A stretch of DNA of 64,000 nucleotides from JAKLIX01 sp964605655 (GTDB taxonomy: Bacteria > Bacteroidota > Bacteroidia > Bacteroidales > CAIXZF01): positions 82,891-146,890 of the forward strand of contig CAZSDK010000005.1 of assembly GCA_964605655.1 (NCBI GenBank). Direction: 5' to 3'. Position 1 is the first letter of the stretch. Each line of letters begins with the position of its first letter. Under the pieces are notes generated by a model. The model ran no database searches and had not been told where the DNA came from. It was given only the letters and a program-made list of their open reading frames with translations. The position numbers and the translations under genes were made by a program. Shown in pieces: positions 30,101 to 38,813 of the stretch.

Positions 30101-31330
30101 CCCGGCAACTGTTATTACACCAATCTTGCCAGCGATCCATTACCGGCCACCTTCACGGATGGGGAAATTGTGATCGGCACCTGTTCTCATGTCATGGGAC
30201 ATCTGAATTACTTTAACAACACCAACACACCTGTCACCAACACGCCGGTCTTCCTGAAACAAAACACCGACACCCTGGCGATCTCCACAACCGACATCAC
30301 CGGCAGTTACCATTTCCAGGGACTCAGCACCAGCGGCAACGTAAACATAGCCGTAAACTGCACCAAACCCTGGGGAGGGGGCAATGCCGTGGATGCCCTG
30401 AATGTGATGAAGCACTTCGTAGGCATGATACAGCTGACCGGACTGAAACTAAAAGTGTCTGATGTAGATGGCAGTGGCAACCCCAATGCCGTGGATGCCC
30501 TCACCATCATGAAAAGGTTTGTGGGCATGCAAAACTATTTTGTCCCGGGGGACTGGGCCTTTGAGAATCCTCTCATCAGCATCCCATACAATGATACAGC
30601 CTTCCAGGACCTGAAGGGGCTTTGCTATGGTGATGTCGACGGATCCTATCTGCTCGCCCTCAGGGAAGAGCCATCCTGCTACTTTCAGTCTCAAGGAATC
30701 ATGGAACCCCTTCCTGATGGGACCGTTGAAGTCCCCGTTTCCTGGGGAAGAAATCTTACTCCTGCCTCTATATCTCTCATTATAAAGCTGCCTGAAGGAT
30801 TTGTCGTCAGGGAAGTTATGTCTGCCATCCCTGGTACCTTCATTTACAATACTTTGAATGACGAGCTTCGAATCGCCTGGTACAACCTTGACTTACCGCT
30901 TCAGTTTGCAGGGAACGAGATCTTTGTCATTAAAGGAAGTTACAAGGGTGACAGGGGTGACATGAAAATTATGCCCGGGAGTGTGATCACCGATCTGGAA
31001 GAAAATGTCTTTGCTGACCTGGCGCTCCTGGCACCAGAGATCCGTTCTTGCCGACAGGGTCATTTTCTGGAAGAAAACTATCCTAATCCTTTCAGCGATC
31101 AAACCATCATTCCCTTCCATCTCAGTACTACCTCAGAAACAGTACTGACTATCAGAACTTTAACAGGGACAACCCTTTGGAGATCCGGTAAAATGATTTA
31201 TCCTGAGGGGGATCATGAATGGATACTGTGGAACCAGGACTGGAGCCCCGGGGCCTACCTTTACACCCTGGAGGCCATGGACAAAGACCACTACTGGAAG
31301 TCCACCCGTGTGATGCTCCTGACAAAGTAA
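27164..31330 (+). CDS. Multi-domain T9SS surface protein: Omp28-like, cleaved-adhesin, cohesin-like and dockerin-like modules
   Basis: The protein has 1,388 residues with a signal peptide ending near SHAQ. An Omp28-like thioredoxin-fold region carries CSPC near residue 360 (HEAFTSSTCSPCATGN). A cleaved-adhesin/MAM-like jelly roll runs from ~698 to 876 (ESFEEAFPPEWW, SYLSFWVRK). Then come a cohesin-like beta-sandwich (~876-1006; SISLTLDYDPAHLTYLGY, VSLAWYGLTPL), an SdrD-B-like domain (~1006-1063) and a dockerin-like pair (~1065-1126: PWGGGNAVDALNVMKHF, then DVDGSGNPNAVDALTIMKRF). A second cohesin-like part follows (~1187-1283; SISLIIKLP, LRIAWYNLDL). The type A T9SS domain is at ~1301-1388 (NYPNPFSDQTIIPF, GAYLYTLEA). 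It is inferred to be a surface adhesin or scaffold. The domain order was assigned by eye. Confidence 0.88.
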   Translation: MKKHWLTIVFILFACMSHAQYILQQYINIGQNPGGLNQDMEYPVGGGVPAGWTTVLGPGNTSPVWSPVQSFQMPFLFDGVPVSSYIVSSSGVLSFSTGTTLPAPSFTNVALPVAGIPDNSVCVWGVEGTGSNDYILTKTFGVAPNRQYWVWFNSYSGDISWQYWAVVLEETTNKIYIVDMRSSSTGTALTVGIQISGTMATSLPSSPSTNTYSTSDASPADNTYYEFTPGTIYQYDAKVNAFNLSSPLGLNTAPFTISGQFTNLGTEIINSAVLNYSVNGGPAFSQTITGMSLSQNTSYNFSHDSLWTPPSTGTYTLKIWLSELNGMADENTANDTLVRSIIVYSQYIQRHVLHEAFTSSTCSPCATGNSNLSNILSANPGIFTCLKYPTYWPGNGDPYYTQEVPARISFYGANYVPQLIADGHPGINTASYSQAILDSYVNIPTLIGLSASCEIDGKTVNIHAEVNPIADYASTSLKLYAAIYEDTSYNNEAGSGETVFTYYMKKMIPNVYGTYVPQILADSILSFDYSYTFQGNYRLPNGASDAINPLIEHSVEQFSDLGVVLWLQDTITKEVHQSCFADVTVLPLRDIKVSALVSPVSGALPGNIGIVQVKVNNMGNGTLSNIPVYCWINGSEATSGIISQDILPYDSMVFTFPDTLSFTVPGLYDFMVFSMLPADIDNTNDTLVQELEFYEPLDSLYESFEEAFPPEWWTILKPDGGTGWNQQTVGTTPIPGWNGGFVTADPSGNGGTKMAYCTWNTGGAVSNNQWLITPKIHISEFSYLSFWVRKYSSNYADTMDIRISTSRPVTEDFSTLLSCIGWGVTDSGWVYRNFDLTAFEGQDIYIAFVEHIMDNTLDGDAIFIDQVRVGIQIPPVITRLDSLYGCPGEILVPVRVDYLLDVSSISLTLDYDPAHLTYLGYQNLLPDLNEGVPLIYNANDHVSLAWYGLTPLQVYHDTLVVFRFNANSGSSLLSWDLATPGNCYYTNLASDPLPATFTDGEIVIGTCSHVMGHLNYFNNTNTPVTNTPVFLKQNTDTLAISTTDITGSYHFQGLSTSGNVNIAVNCTKPWGGGNAVDALNVMKHFVGMIQLTGLKLKVSDVDGSGNPNAVDALTIMKRFVGMQNYFVPGDWAFENPLISIPYNDTAFQDLKGLCYGDVDGSYLLALREEPSCYFQSQGIMEPLPDGTVEVPVSWGRNLTPASISLIIKLPEGFVVREVMSAIPGTFIYNTLNDELRIAWYNLDLPLQFAGNEIFVIKGSYKGDRGDMKIMPGSVITDLEENVFADLALLAPEIRSCRQGHFLEENYPNPFSDQTIIPFHLSTTSETVLTIRTLTGTTLWRSGKMIYPEGDHEWILWNQDWSPGAYLYTLEAMDKDHYWKSTRVMLLTK

Positions 31331-31393
31331 GTCGCCTGAACGAGCTGCCCTTTTCCGATCTTTTCCAAACATTTTTCCGCTTACCTTAGCAGG

Positions 31394-32917
31394 GTGAAAC
31401 AAGGTTTATCTGTCATGATGCAACTGTTATCAGGCATGGATCGCCGGCAGGGATGGTCTGTCTTCCTCACCCTCATCATTGCCTTTACAGCGATACTTTT
31501 TCTAAGAATCAGATTAATAGGGACTTACACTCCCGATATCGGAGGAATAGAACAGAACGTGATCCTTAGCTGCCAGAAAGTGGGTGCAGGCATACCCCTT
31601 TATTCTGATCCTGAGAAAATCCCGTTTTCATTCACCCAATACAGCCCTCTGTATTTTTATGTGGTCGGGCTGAGTGGCCGGTTGCTCGGTCTCAGTACCA
31701 CGGAACCCTTTCCCTGGTTTTTCCTGAGTAGACTGTATTCACTGATCTTCAATATATTAACAGTCCTTGTCTTTTATAAGCTCACGGGAAAAATAGCGGG
31801 TCACAACAAACTCCTTCATGCCGGCCTTGCCCTTCTCCTTTTTATCTCGTTCGAACAGCATGATTATTCAAGGCCCGACAGCCTCTACCACCTGTTGTTT
31901 TCAATCGTAATTTACTTTTGCTACCTCGGTATTTTCACCGGGCATAACAGGAAGAAAATCATATACCTGTCGCTGGCTGGACTGGCCACGAGCCTTTCCG
32001 TTTTCACCAAACAAAGCGGGCTGATGGTTCTCATCTTTATCATGGTGTATGGATTTTGGGAACCTGTTAACCGTAAATATATCTGGTCCTGCTTGGTTTC
32101 CTTTTCCATCATTTCCCTCGCACTCAGTTTCCTTCTATTGCCTGAGCCGGCTGACATCCTTCTGAAAAACATGTGGCTGGGCATCATGAATGGCGTAGAC
32201 CTGCACTGGGCCATGTACCTTTTCCTTGTACCAGCCCTGACAAGGTATGTCCTGATTTTCAGTCTCTTTGCTTCCATGACTTTTCGCTGGCGAGTGCTGA
32301 AAGAGAATGCCATCAGCCACTTCCTGATGGCCGGGATCATGTTTTTTTGTACGGTCGCTTTACTGGAAGGGCTCAAATGGGGCTCAGGCACCAACTACTT
32401 CTTTGAATTCATCCTCCTAACCCTGTTGAATGTTCCTTTTCTTTTCCGTGTCTGGAACCCATTAAGCCCAGGAGGGCAAAAGAGTTGGTCAATATGGACT
32501 GTGACTCTCTTACTTATTGTATCCCAGGTTATTCTGGTTTATTGGAGAGATTATTATAAGAGCGATAAGGCCCTGTACTTGCAGGAAAAGAGACTGGTCA
32601 GTAAGATGCAAAACACCATCTATCAATCTGAAGATCGTTATATTGCTGTTCTCGATCGCAAATGGCTCAATAATTTCTTTTTCGACCGGTCTCTATTTCC
32701 GCAGCCCGATATCTATATGAACCTCTGGCAGCCTGATCCTTCAAAATCAAAGATTCATCCCCGACAGCCTTGCGGCAATTTCCGCCTCTTTGTGGTTCAG
32801 AGCGACCGTTCTCCGCTCACATCATTCTATCACCTTGACCTGAAAGGATATACACCGGTCGACAGCCTTGATAATCTTCTCGTCTCCACTCAGACGGTCG
32901 TTCAAACCCCTCATTGA
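31394..32917 (+). CDS. Polytopic membrane protein, GT-C glycosyltransferase-like
   Basis: The protein has 507 residues with about ten hydrophobic segments and a soluble C-terminal ~110 residues. The first periplasmic loop after TM1 (GTYTPDIGGIEQN) carries an acidic residue soon after the first helix, as in GT-C enzymes that use lipid-phosphate sugars. YSRPDSLYHLL near residue 155 also recalls this group. I chose GTG 31394; ATG 31415 is an alternative start. The next membrane gene begins 1 base after its stop. A role in transferring a sugar during glycan or lipid modification is inferred; substrate unknown. Confidence 0.7.
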   Translation: MKQGLSVMMQLLSGMDRRQGWSVFLTLIIAFTAILFLRIRLIGTYTPDIGGIEQNVILSCQKVGAGIPLYSDPEKIPFSFTQYSPLYFYVVGLSGRLLGLSTTEPFPWFFLSRLYSLIFNILTVLVFYKLTGKIAGHNKLLHAGLALLLFISFEQHDYSRPDSLYHLLFSIVIYFCYLGIFTGHNRKKIIYLSLAGLATSLSVFTKQSGLMVLIFIMVYGFWEPVNRKYIWSCLVSFSIISLALSFLLLPEPADILLKNMWLGIMNGVDLHWAMYLFLVPALTRYVLIFSLFASMTFRWRVLKENAISHFLMAGIMFFCTVALLEGLKWGSGTNYFFEFILLTLLNVPFLFRVWNPLSPGGQKSWSIWTVTLLLIVSQVILVYWRDYYKSDKALYLQEKRLVSKMQNTIYQSEDRYIAVLDRKWLNNFFFDRSLFPQPDIYMNLWQPDPSKSKIHPRQPCGNFRLFVVQSDRSPLTSFYHLDLKGYTPVDSLDNLLVSTQTVVQTPH

Positions 32918-32918
32918 C

Positions 32919-34601
32919 ATGGGCATTTCGCTGGCAGTCCTTTTCCTCACTTACCTTTACTTCTGGCTGGCCGGATTCAGCCTCCTCAACTGGTTTGACC
33001 TTTTCAAAGGCAAGTCAGATCACCAATTGCTTCTCACCTTTGTGGGTTTGCCTCTGACCGGGTTCCTGGTACATATACCCCTGCTCTCCTCCTTGAGTCT
33101 GGCCGTACCCATTCATTTGGGAGTACTTGTTATTCTATGTCTCCTTTTCATTGTCATTGCCTTTTCCTGTCATCGTAAGCTCCCGGCCTTCTTTGTTCCC
33201 GGTCGTCACCTTTTCATTTTAATCTTTCTGCTGGTATTCATCCTCGGAGCCGCACTTGCCCAAATCCCTGCCCTCAGCGACACCTGGGGATATCATGCCC
33301 AGGCCGTTCGTTGGACGGAGAGCTACCCGGTGATCAAGGGATTAGGGAACCTTTGCGGTAAATATGCCTTTAATTTCGGCACTTTCCTGCCCTCTGCCCT
33401 TCTATCCTTCAGGTTCCTTACAGGACAGGCTGTTTTTGGCATCAATGCCTTCTTATGGCTCCTGGCAGGGATAGCCATGATATTGAATATCAGCAGAGAA
33501 GAAAATTTCATCGCCGTCATCTTCCTTTTGTTGTTCTTCCTTTCGGGACTTCATTATTTTCTTCCGTTGATGTCCTCAACCTCCGTGGAGAGTGCCTCCC
33601 TGGCCCTGGTTTTCCTTATGTTCTTTGTGGTTTGGGAGTACCAGTACCATGCATCCGGACCAGTGGCCATACTCTTCCTGTTCATTTTAACGGCCCTGGC
33701 TGTTTTGCTTCCGGTTATCAAACTATCAAACCTGATATTCTCCCTTATGGTGATCCCGGTCCTGATCAGGATGCCCGGAAAAATGAAAGTGGCATCCTTG
33801 ATTTTAATCGTAGTATGTGTCCTGCCATGGCTCATCAGAAACGTTCTCATGACCGGCTATTTTGCCTACCCTTTTCCATGGCCCGACTTTTTACACGTTG
33901 ACTGGAAAGTACCGAATGAGATGGCATGGCAGGAATTCGACTGGGTCAGAAGCTGGGCCCGCCAACCTTTTACTGATTCCCGAAAAACCCTTGAGTCCCC
34001 GTTGCTTGTTTGGCTGCCTGACTGGTTTTCAAGGCTTGGCATCCTCACCCGGGTCCTTTTCATTGCCCTCATCGCCTCCGTCATCCTGTTTCTTTCCTCA
34101 AAAAGGGCCAGGATGCACTTGGATGGATTCCTGCGGTGGTTCTGGGTCATATCCATTCTTCAACTTTGTTTTTGCCTTATTTTGGCCCCCGATCCCCGCT
34201 TCGCCATGCCTTCGTTGATTATGGCCGGATTGATCCCCCTGACAACCATGCATGGGCCGGAAAGGTTGATACAATGGTTAAATCCTTTCCTCCATTACAA
34301 GATCATGATTCCGGGTCTTCTCCTGACCCTTGGCCTCATCATTGAAGGGGCTCTTATGGTGAAAAGAGAACCGGTCCCGCTCCTCAAGCCTCACCCCTTC
34401 CCTTCCGTCGAGATGAAAAGGATCACTATCAACAACATAACCTTGTTTACTCCGTCAGTGGGTGTCAACTGCTATGACCACCCTCTTATCTCCGTACACC
34501 AGCTTCACCCCGGATTAAAACTCAGGGATGCTCACATCGTGGAAGGGTTTTACCTGGATCCCCTGATGGAGAAAAATAACACTGATACACCTTTGCCATG
34601 A
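32919..34601 (+). CDS. Polytopic membrane protein, LIC_10190-like / GT-C-like
   Basis: The protein has 560 residues from ATG 32919, which lies 1 base after the previous stop; a TTG at 32868 would add 17 residues with a 50-base overlap and is less likely. There are about twelve hydrophobic segments. The loop SDTWGYHAQAVRWTESYPV (about 120-138), followed by KYAFNFGTFLP, resembles the LIC_10190 family of integral membrane proteins, which share the GT-C layout of a first large loop with acidic and aromatic residues. Together with the previous gene it likely forms a pair working on lipid-linked glycans. The last codons overlap the next gene by ATGA. Confidence 0.65.
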   Translation: MGISLAVLFLTYLYFWLAGFSLLNWFDLFKGKSDHQLLLTFVGLPLTGFLVHIPLLSSLSLAVPIHLGVLVILCLLFIVIAFSCHRKLPAFFVPGRHLFILIFLLVFILGAALAQIPALSDTWGYHAQAVRWTESYPVIKGLGNLCGKYAFNFGTFLPSALLSFRFLTGQAVFGINAFLWLLAGIAMILNISREENFIAVIFLLLFFLSGLHYFLPLMSSTSVESASLALVFLMFFVVWEYQYHASGPVAILFLFILTALAVLLPVIKLSNLIFSLMVIPVLIRMPGKMKVASLILIVVCVLPWLIRNVLMTGYFAYPFPWPDFLHVDWKVPNEMAWQEFDWVRSWARQPFTDSRKTLESPLLVWLPDWFSRLGILTRVLFIALIASVILFLSSKRARMHLDGFLRWFWVISILQLCFCLILAPDPRFAMPSLIMAGLIPLTTMHGPERLIQWLNPFLHYKIMIPGLLLTLGLIIEGALMVKREPVPLLKPHPFPSVEMKRITINNITLFTPSVGVNCYDHPLISVHQLHPGLKLRDAHIVEGFYLDPLMEKNNTDTPLP

Positions 34602-35095
34602 TTAAAACTGCGATCCCCGGGTTCTTTCTCAGGCCAGCCACCCGGGAAGATGTTTCCCTGATTGTCGGATTCATTCATGAATTGGCTGAATATGAGAAAC
34701 TTGCAGACAAAGCTACGATCACTGAGGAACAGGTATCTCGCTTTCTGTTCGGGAGTCCTGCTTATGCTGAAGTCATTCTTGCCTATGAAGAAGATTCCTG
34801 TATTGGTTTTGCCCTCTTCTTTCATAATTTTTCCACTTTCGCCGGAAGGCCGGGGCTCTATCTGGAGGATCTGTTTATCAGGCCGGCCTTTCGAAATAAG
34901 GGGTATGGCAAGGTTATCATGCATCAACTGATTCGGATGGCACGCGAAAGAGGATGTGCCAGGATGGAATGGTCGGTATTGGATTGGAATGCTCCGTCCA
35001 TCGGGTTCTATAAATCATTGGGAGCTGTGCCCATGGATGAATGGACCGTCTTCCGTCTCAACCTGGATGAACACTTACCGGGCAAAACCTCCTGA
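34598..35095 (+). CDS. GNAT family N-acetyltransferase (diamine acetyltransferase-like)
   Basis: The protein has 165 residues. The acetyl-CoA binding motif A is RNKGYGKVIM (R-x-x-G-x-G) after the strand YLEDLFIRPAFR. The last part, WNAPSIGFYKSLGA, is the conserved motif B of GNAT enzymes. The order IRPATREDVSLI, YLEDLFI, FYKSLGA matches the spermidine/spermine acetyltransferase subgroup, whose bacterial members acetylate various amines. The gene overlaps the preceding membrane-protein gene by 4 bases (ATGA), so it belongs to the same transcript. The real substrate is unknown. Confidence 0.9.
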   Translation: MIKTAIPGFFLRPATREDVSLIVGFIHELAEYEKLADKATITEEQVSRFLFGSPAYAEVILAYEEDSCIGFALFFHNFSTFAGRPGLYLEDLFIRPAFRNKGYGKVIMHQLIRMARERGCARMEWSVLDWNAPSIGFYKSLGAVPMDEWTVFRLNLDEHLPGKTS

Positions 35096-35341
35096 GCCAG
35101 GATTATTAAGTGGCATATAATAACGCTCTCCTTCCATGCGTTAAACAAATGTTAATGCCTCTATAACCCATTTATTTCCACGGATGAACTGATGCCTACC
35201 CATTTCTGACCCATTCAACAAAGGCATAGGAAACATCTCTACCCGGTACAACGGTTTCTCCTTTTCTCTTTTTATTCGCTGGTTGCTGTTTACTTCCCAG
35301 GCCCGTTGTTACTTAACTAGTAACCTTTAAAATCTTGTTTT

Positions 35342-36598
35342 ATGAATCCCTTATCCAAAATTCTGACCGTTTTGGTCCTGTTAATGGGTGCACAGTTTTC
35401 TGCTGTGCAAGCTCAGGACACCCTGCGAAAGAGCATTTATTTTGCTTACAACCGGTCTGAGCTTCAACAGGAAGCTGAGGACCAGCTCGACAGCCTTGTG
35501 GCATCGCTGGCAGAAAAGCACATCGTCTCTGTCAGGATTACCGGAAATACCGATACCCGGGGAAGCCAGCGTTACAACCAGGTTTTATCCGATAAGAGGG
35601 CGGCATCAGTCTTTGAATACCTTGAAAACAAAGGGATAGCCTCGGAAAGCCTTGAAATTCTGGGCCAGGGAAAGACACTCCCGAACTTTGAAGGCTCTGG
35701 TGAATCAGATCATGCAGGTAACCGGAGAACGGATATTGAGATCATTGCCTACCCTGCCCATCCCGACCAATTTATAGCCACGAACTATGGTCTGGTTAAT
35801 GTGGCTGATGAGAATGTCGCCCAGCATCTAAAGTTTCCAAACGGCATACTGGTGAACGTGGAACCAGGTAGCTTTGGCACGTTGCCAAACAGCCTGGTAT
35901 CATTAAACCCGGTGCTTCAGTTAAGTGCCGATAAAATGTTCAAGGAAGGGTACACGACCATGACATCCGAAGGGGAGGTCCTCTCCTCAGCCGGGATACT
36001 GTGCCTGGGCATCACTCCCAAACGTTCCGGCATAGATCCTGATTCTATCAACCTGACCAAGCCTGTTGAAGTATGGGTACCCGTGAGGAACTGCCTCTGT
36101 GTCCCCTCAAGGGTGAGCCTTTGGGATCCTTGTCCCGACAGCAACGGGAACATCCGGTGGGTACGAAACAACAGTGCTGTCAGGATCGTGGAAGAGGGCA
36201 GGATGAAGTACTATGTGTTCAACACGACCTCCGATCAGTGCATCAACCTCGATTGTCTGCAACCCACCAAGCTAAAGACCATCGTATTCAGAAAATACCG
36301 TCCCGGTTCGGTCACCCTTGTCTACAACAAGGCCAGGACTATTATCACCGGCAAACCGGGTAAGCCCGGCACCTTTGTCGTTCCCTTCCTTCTGACCAAA
36401 GAAGAACCCAGGATTTTTGCCACTGCTTATGATGGTAACAAGCAGCTGTTTTTAAATGGAAGGCGGCTCTCTCATATAAAGAAGAACCTTTTAACGGGTG
36501 ACTATATCCTGAAAGGGAGCCAGTTCCGGCATAACAATCCCATGAAGCTCAAAAGTGTCAACAAGTCAGAAGTGATTTTTGGATATGTAGAACCTTAA
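35342..36598 (+). CDS. OmpA-domain protein with N-terminal peptidoglycan-binding domain
   Basis: The protein has 418 residues with a signal peptide ending near VQAQ (~25). An OmpA_C domain follows at once (~30-135): IYFAYNRSELQ, GNTDTRGSQRYNQVLSDKRA, and NRRTDIEI with the Arg residues typical of diaminopimelate binding. The remaining ~280 residues are unfamiliar and Cys-containing. One stretch (MTSEGEVLSSAGILCLGITP) recalls domains seen in other Bacteroidota OmpA-linked surface proteins. OmpA domains normally sit at the C-terminus, so this order is unusual. A 246-base gap upstream shows no clear promoter. The next gene starts 11 bases downstream. Confidence 0.85.
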   Translation: MNPLSKILTVLVLLMGAQFSAVQAQDTLRKSIYFAYNRSELQQEAEDQLDSLVASLAEKHIVSVRITGNTDTRGSQRYNQVLSDKRAASVFEYLENKGIASESLEILGQGKTLPNFEGSGESDHAGNRRTDIEIIAYPAHPDQFIATNYGLVNVADENVAQHLKFPNGILVNVEPGSFGTLPNSLVSLNPVLQLSADKMFKEGYTTMTSEGEVLSSAGILCLGITPKRSGIDPDSINLTKPVEVWVPVRNCLCVPSRVSLWDPCPDSNGNIRWVRNNSAVRIVEEGRMKYYVFNTTSDQCINLDCLQPTKLKTIVFRKYRPGSVTLVYNKARTIITGKPGKPGTFVVPFLLTKEEPRIFATAYDGNKQLFLNGRRLSHIKKNLLTGDYILKGSQFRHNNPMKLKSVNKSEVIFGYVEP

Positions 36599-36609
36599 AA
36601 ATCAATAAT

Positions 36610-37485
36610 ATGAAAACATTCATCTTCGTGATTCTGTTATTTCTTGGTTTTCAGGTTTTACCGGAATCCTATGCCGCCCGGTCCCTTAATATAGGCCAGG
36701 CTCTGAAACAAAAGCTGGTCAAATGCAGCATAGAGAAAGCAGATGAGACCCCCGACAGCCTGTCGGGCAGACCAGGTTATATTATGAACATCATTCTGAT
36801 CAACACCACTTCAGAACGGTTAAACATCACGTTTGAACCGGGCAGGCGGTTTATTTCATCAGACACTGTCTTTCAGAACCTGATGATTACCCAGGAAAGA
36901 AGGATGGTTTTAAATGCCAGGCAAACCCGGAGTTTTCCTTTTGTCGGGTACTGCATAAATAAAAGAAAGTCCTCACCAGGCAATAAAGCCTATCACATTG
37001 GTGACCTGGCCCAGGGACTTCTTCTTAAAGTGGCGTGCTTTCTCGGGAAAAACAAGATCATAAGCAAGGCTGCCCAGGCTGCGATATGGGTCATTTCAGA
37101 TCAAAATAACATTGAGAATGTCACGGGGAAGTCTAAGGCTGAAACGCGACTGGTGCGAAATTATTTATATGATATTACAGGAATACCACGTCCGCCTCGA
37201 TCGAGTGATCCGCTTTCCTATCCTGCCGTTTCCGTCAGCGGAGAGATCAGCTGGGACATGCAGGAAGCAGGAAAGATCTCCATCATCGTAACCGATGACA
37301 GTGGAAAAACTGTAGGCAAATTAGTGAATGAACGCTACTACGACATTGGCAAACCCTTCTATTCCTTTCATTATCTCGATGATGCACTTATCCCGCAACA
37401 GACCTACAAAATAAGGGTCATGAACGGTGAAGCCATTTTAAAGGAAACTCTGACTTTGGGAAAGGAAGAGAAATTTATTTACTGA
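36610..37485 (+). CDS. Exported protein of unknown function
   Basis: The protein has 291 residues. A signal peptide is clear (TFIFVILLFLGFQVL, likely cleavage after SYA near 22). No family is recognised. The N-terminal half looks like a beta-sandwich (GYIMNIILINTTSERLNITF, ARQTRSFPFVGYCINKRKSS), followed by a helical patch (KAAQAAIWVISDQNNIE). The C-terminal ~90 residues resemble a small beta-sandwich of the FlgD/T9SS-tail kind (GEISWDMQEAGKISIIVTDDSGKTVGKL), but I do not see a convincing sorting signal. It starts 11 bases after the OmpA-domain gene, so the two are probably co-expressed and may act together in the envelope. Confidence 0.75.
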   Translation: MKTFIFVILLFLGFQVLPESYAARSLNIGQALKQKLVKCSIEKADETPDSLSGRPGYIMNIILINTTSERLNITFEPGRRFISSDTVFQNLMITQERRMVLNARQTRSFPFVGYCINKRKSSPGNKAYHIGDLAQGLLLKVACFLGKNKIISKAAQAAIWVISDQNNIENVTGKSKAETRLVRNYLYDITGIPRPPRSSDPLSYPAVSVSGEISWDMQEAGKISIIVTDDSGKTVGKLVNERYYDIGKPFYSFHYLDDALIPQQTYKIRVMNGEAILKETLTLGKEEKFIY

Positions 37486-37508
37486 TTCATTACACCGGAA
37501 AAGGTGAA

Positions 37509-38603
37509 TCAATAAGGAAACTCTTTGGCGAGTTCGCCTGAAAAATAGAACTCCTGGGCAATATCCCCGAATGTGTACTGGCGGTGGTCGATCATGATGC
37601 GCGATCCGCCGACTTTAGGGTTGGGTTTGGGATTGGAGACCCTGAAACCAAGGTTGTACAGGGTGCCTAACAGTCCGACCTTGCCAGAAATATCGTAACC
37701 ACTTCTTTTCCATTGCTGCATCACCATCCTCAGATATAAGGCCGCATACAGGTATGGATAGGTATGGTCGCGCGAGCGTGTGAGCCTGGAGAATCTCTCT
37801 GTGGTGATATCTTCGGTCATAAAGTCCAACATGTGCTCACACTCTGGTCCTAGGTAAAACACCGACTGCTTGTCTTTCAGGTTGTTCTCGATTTGAATGG
37901 CAGTGGCTTCTTTAATTCCCATAACACCCAAAGAGATCTTGGTGGAATTTACCAGTATCTTCAATGGTGAAATCCATTGTTTGAAAGCTTCCCGGCCAGA
38001 ATCAAACAAGCGGATCTGCTCTCCTATCAACATGGAAACCAGAACCCTGGGTTCGATACCTGTGGCTATAGCCACGGAGTCTATGCGCTTTTTATCCTTT
38101 TTCAGTGATTCCCTGAGGGTTTTCCACTCAATGGTATTGGCCCAGGGAAAAAGGCTGGTACCTTCCGTATTCCTTACCGAACTCCAATGACTACTATTGG
38201 GATCGTCCAGCATTGCCTGATAGAGCCTGTTGGTATCCAGGTATATCTCAGTCATCTTCAACATATTCTCCGTGAGATCAGGGTCCTGTTCGGCAGCAAA
38301 AACATACAAAATCTGGGAGGCGTTCACAGGATAAACCCTCTTCAAGACCCCCACTCTGGTGAGCAGATCCAGCCATTTGTCGGCATTGTAAAGAGTATCT
38401 CCGGCAAGAACCGTTTCACCGGTCCTCGCTTCAAAGACCCTGTCGTTGGTCGTCACGGAACCCGGATCATCGGTGAGATGCAGACGGATGGCGAAATAAA
38501 CCGAGGTGAGGAAAAAGCCAGCACCTGCATAGGCAACGATGATCACGAAAAACAACTTGCCCCATAAGGAAAGCAAGGACCAAATATTCCGTAACACCCT
38601 CAT
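37509..38603 (-). CDS. Membrane-anchored protein with a lysozyme-like (DUF1402-like) domain
   Basis: I start at ATG 38603 (364 residues); the TTG at 38636 would lie at the predicted transcription start. One membrane helix lies at ~13-37 (LFFVIIVAYAGAGFFLTSVY), so most of the protein is periplasmic. The middle (GIEPRVLVSMLIGEQ, then TKISLGVMGIKEATAIQIE) has the feel of a transglycosylase catalytic segment with a Glu after a hydrophobic helix. The end (YPYLYAALYLRMVMQQW, GLLGTLYNLG) resembles DUF1402-type proteins. A role in peptidoglycan turnover is inferred but the catalytic residue is not proven. It converges on the gene at 36610. Confidence 0.65.
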   Translation of the reverse strand: MRVLRNIWSLLSLWGKLFFVIIVAYAGAGFFLTSVYFAIRLHLTDDPGSVTTNDRVFEARTGETVLAGDTLYNADKWLDLLTRVGVLKRVYPVNASQILYVFAAEQDPDLTENMLKMTEIYLDTNRLYQAMLDDPNSSHWSSVRNTEGTSLFPWANTIEWKTLRESLKKDKKRIDSVAIATGIEPRVLVSMLIGEQIRLFDSGREAFKQWISPLKILVNSTKISLGVMGIKEATAIQIENNLKDKQSVFYLGPECEHMLDFMTEDITTERFSRLTRSRDHTYPYLYAALYLRMVMQQWKRSGYDISGKVGLLGTLYNLGFRVSNPKPNPKVGGSRIMIDHRQYTFGDIAQEFYFSGELAKEFPY

Positions 38604-38644
38604 AATCTGTGTCTTATTATAATCACCCTCTTTCAATTGAGGCG

Positions 38645-38677
38645 CAAAAATACAAAATCCATGATATATTTATCAAA
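38645..38677 (-). promoter_or_regulatory. Promoter of the lysozyme-like gene
   Basis: On the minus strand, TTTG (38677-38674) is followed after 21 bases by TATTTTTG (38652-38645). The start of transcription would fall near 38638, leaving a leader of about 35 bases before ATG 38603, which supports that start. Confidence 0.65.
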
Positions 38678-38813
38678 GGAATGAAAGCAAGTCACTGACG
38701 ACCATATTTAGAATTTGTCTAACTTTGCAGAATCAACCCCGCCGTTTCTGCATAAAACAAAGACTATGGGTATGGTTTAAAGGTTTTTTGCTTGGCCGGC
38801 TGCCTCCGAATGA

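Noticed and set aside
32868..32918. TTG start for the second GT-C-like gene giving a 50-base overlap
   Set aside because: ATG 32919 follows the previous stop by 1 base and gives a clean membrane start.
37483..37511. Imperfect dyad between the convergent genes ending at 37485 and 37509
   Set aside because: The arms need a bulge and there is no T-run, so I do not call a terminator.
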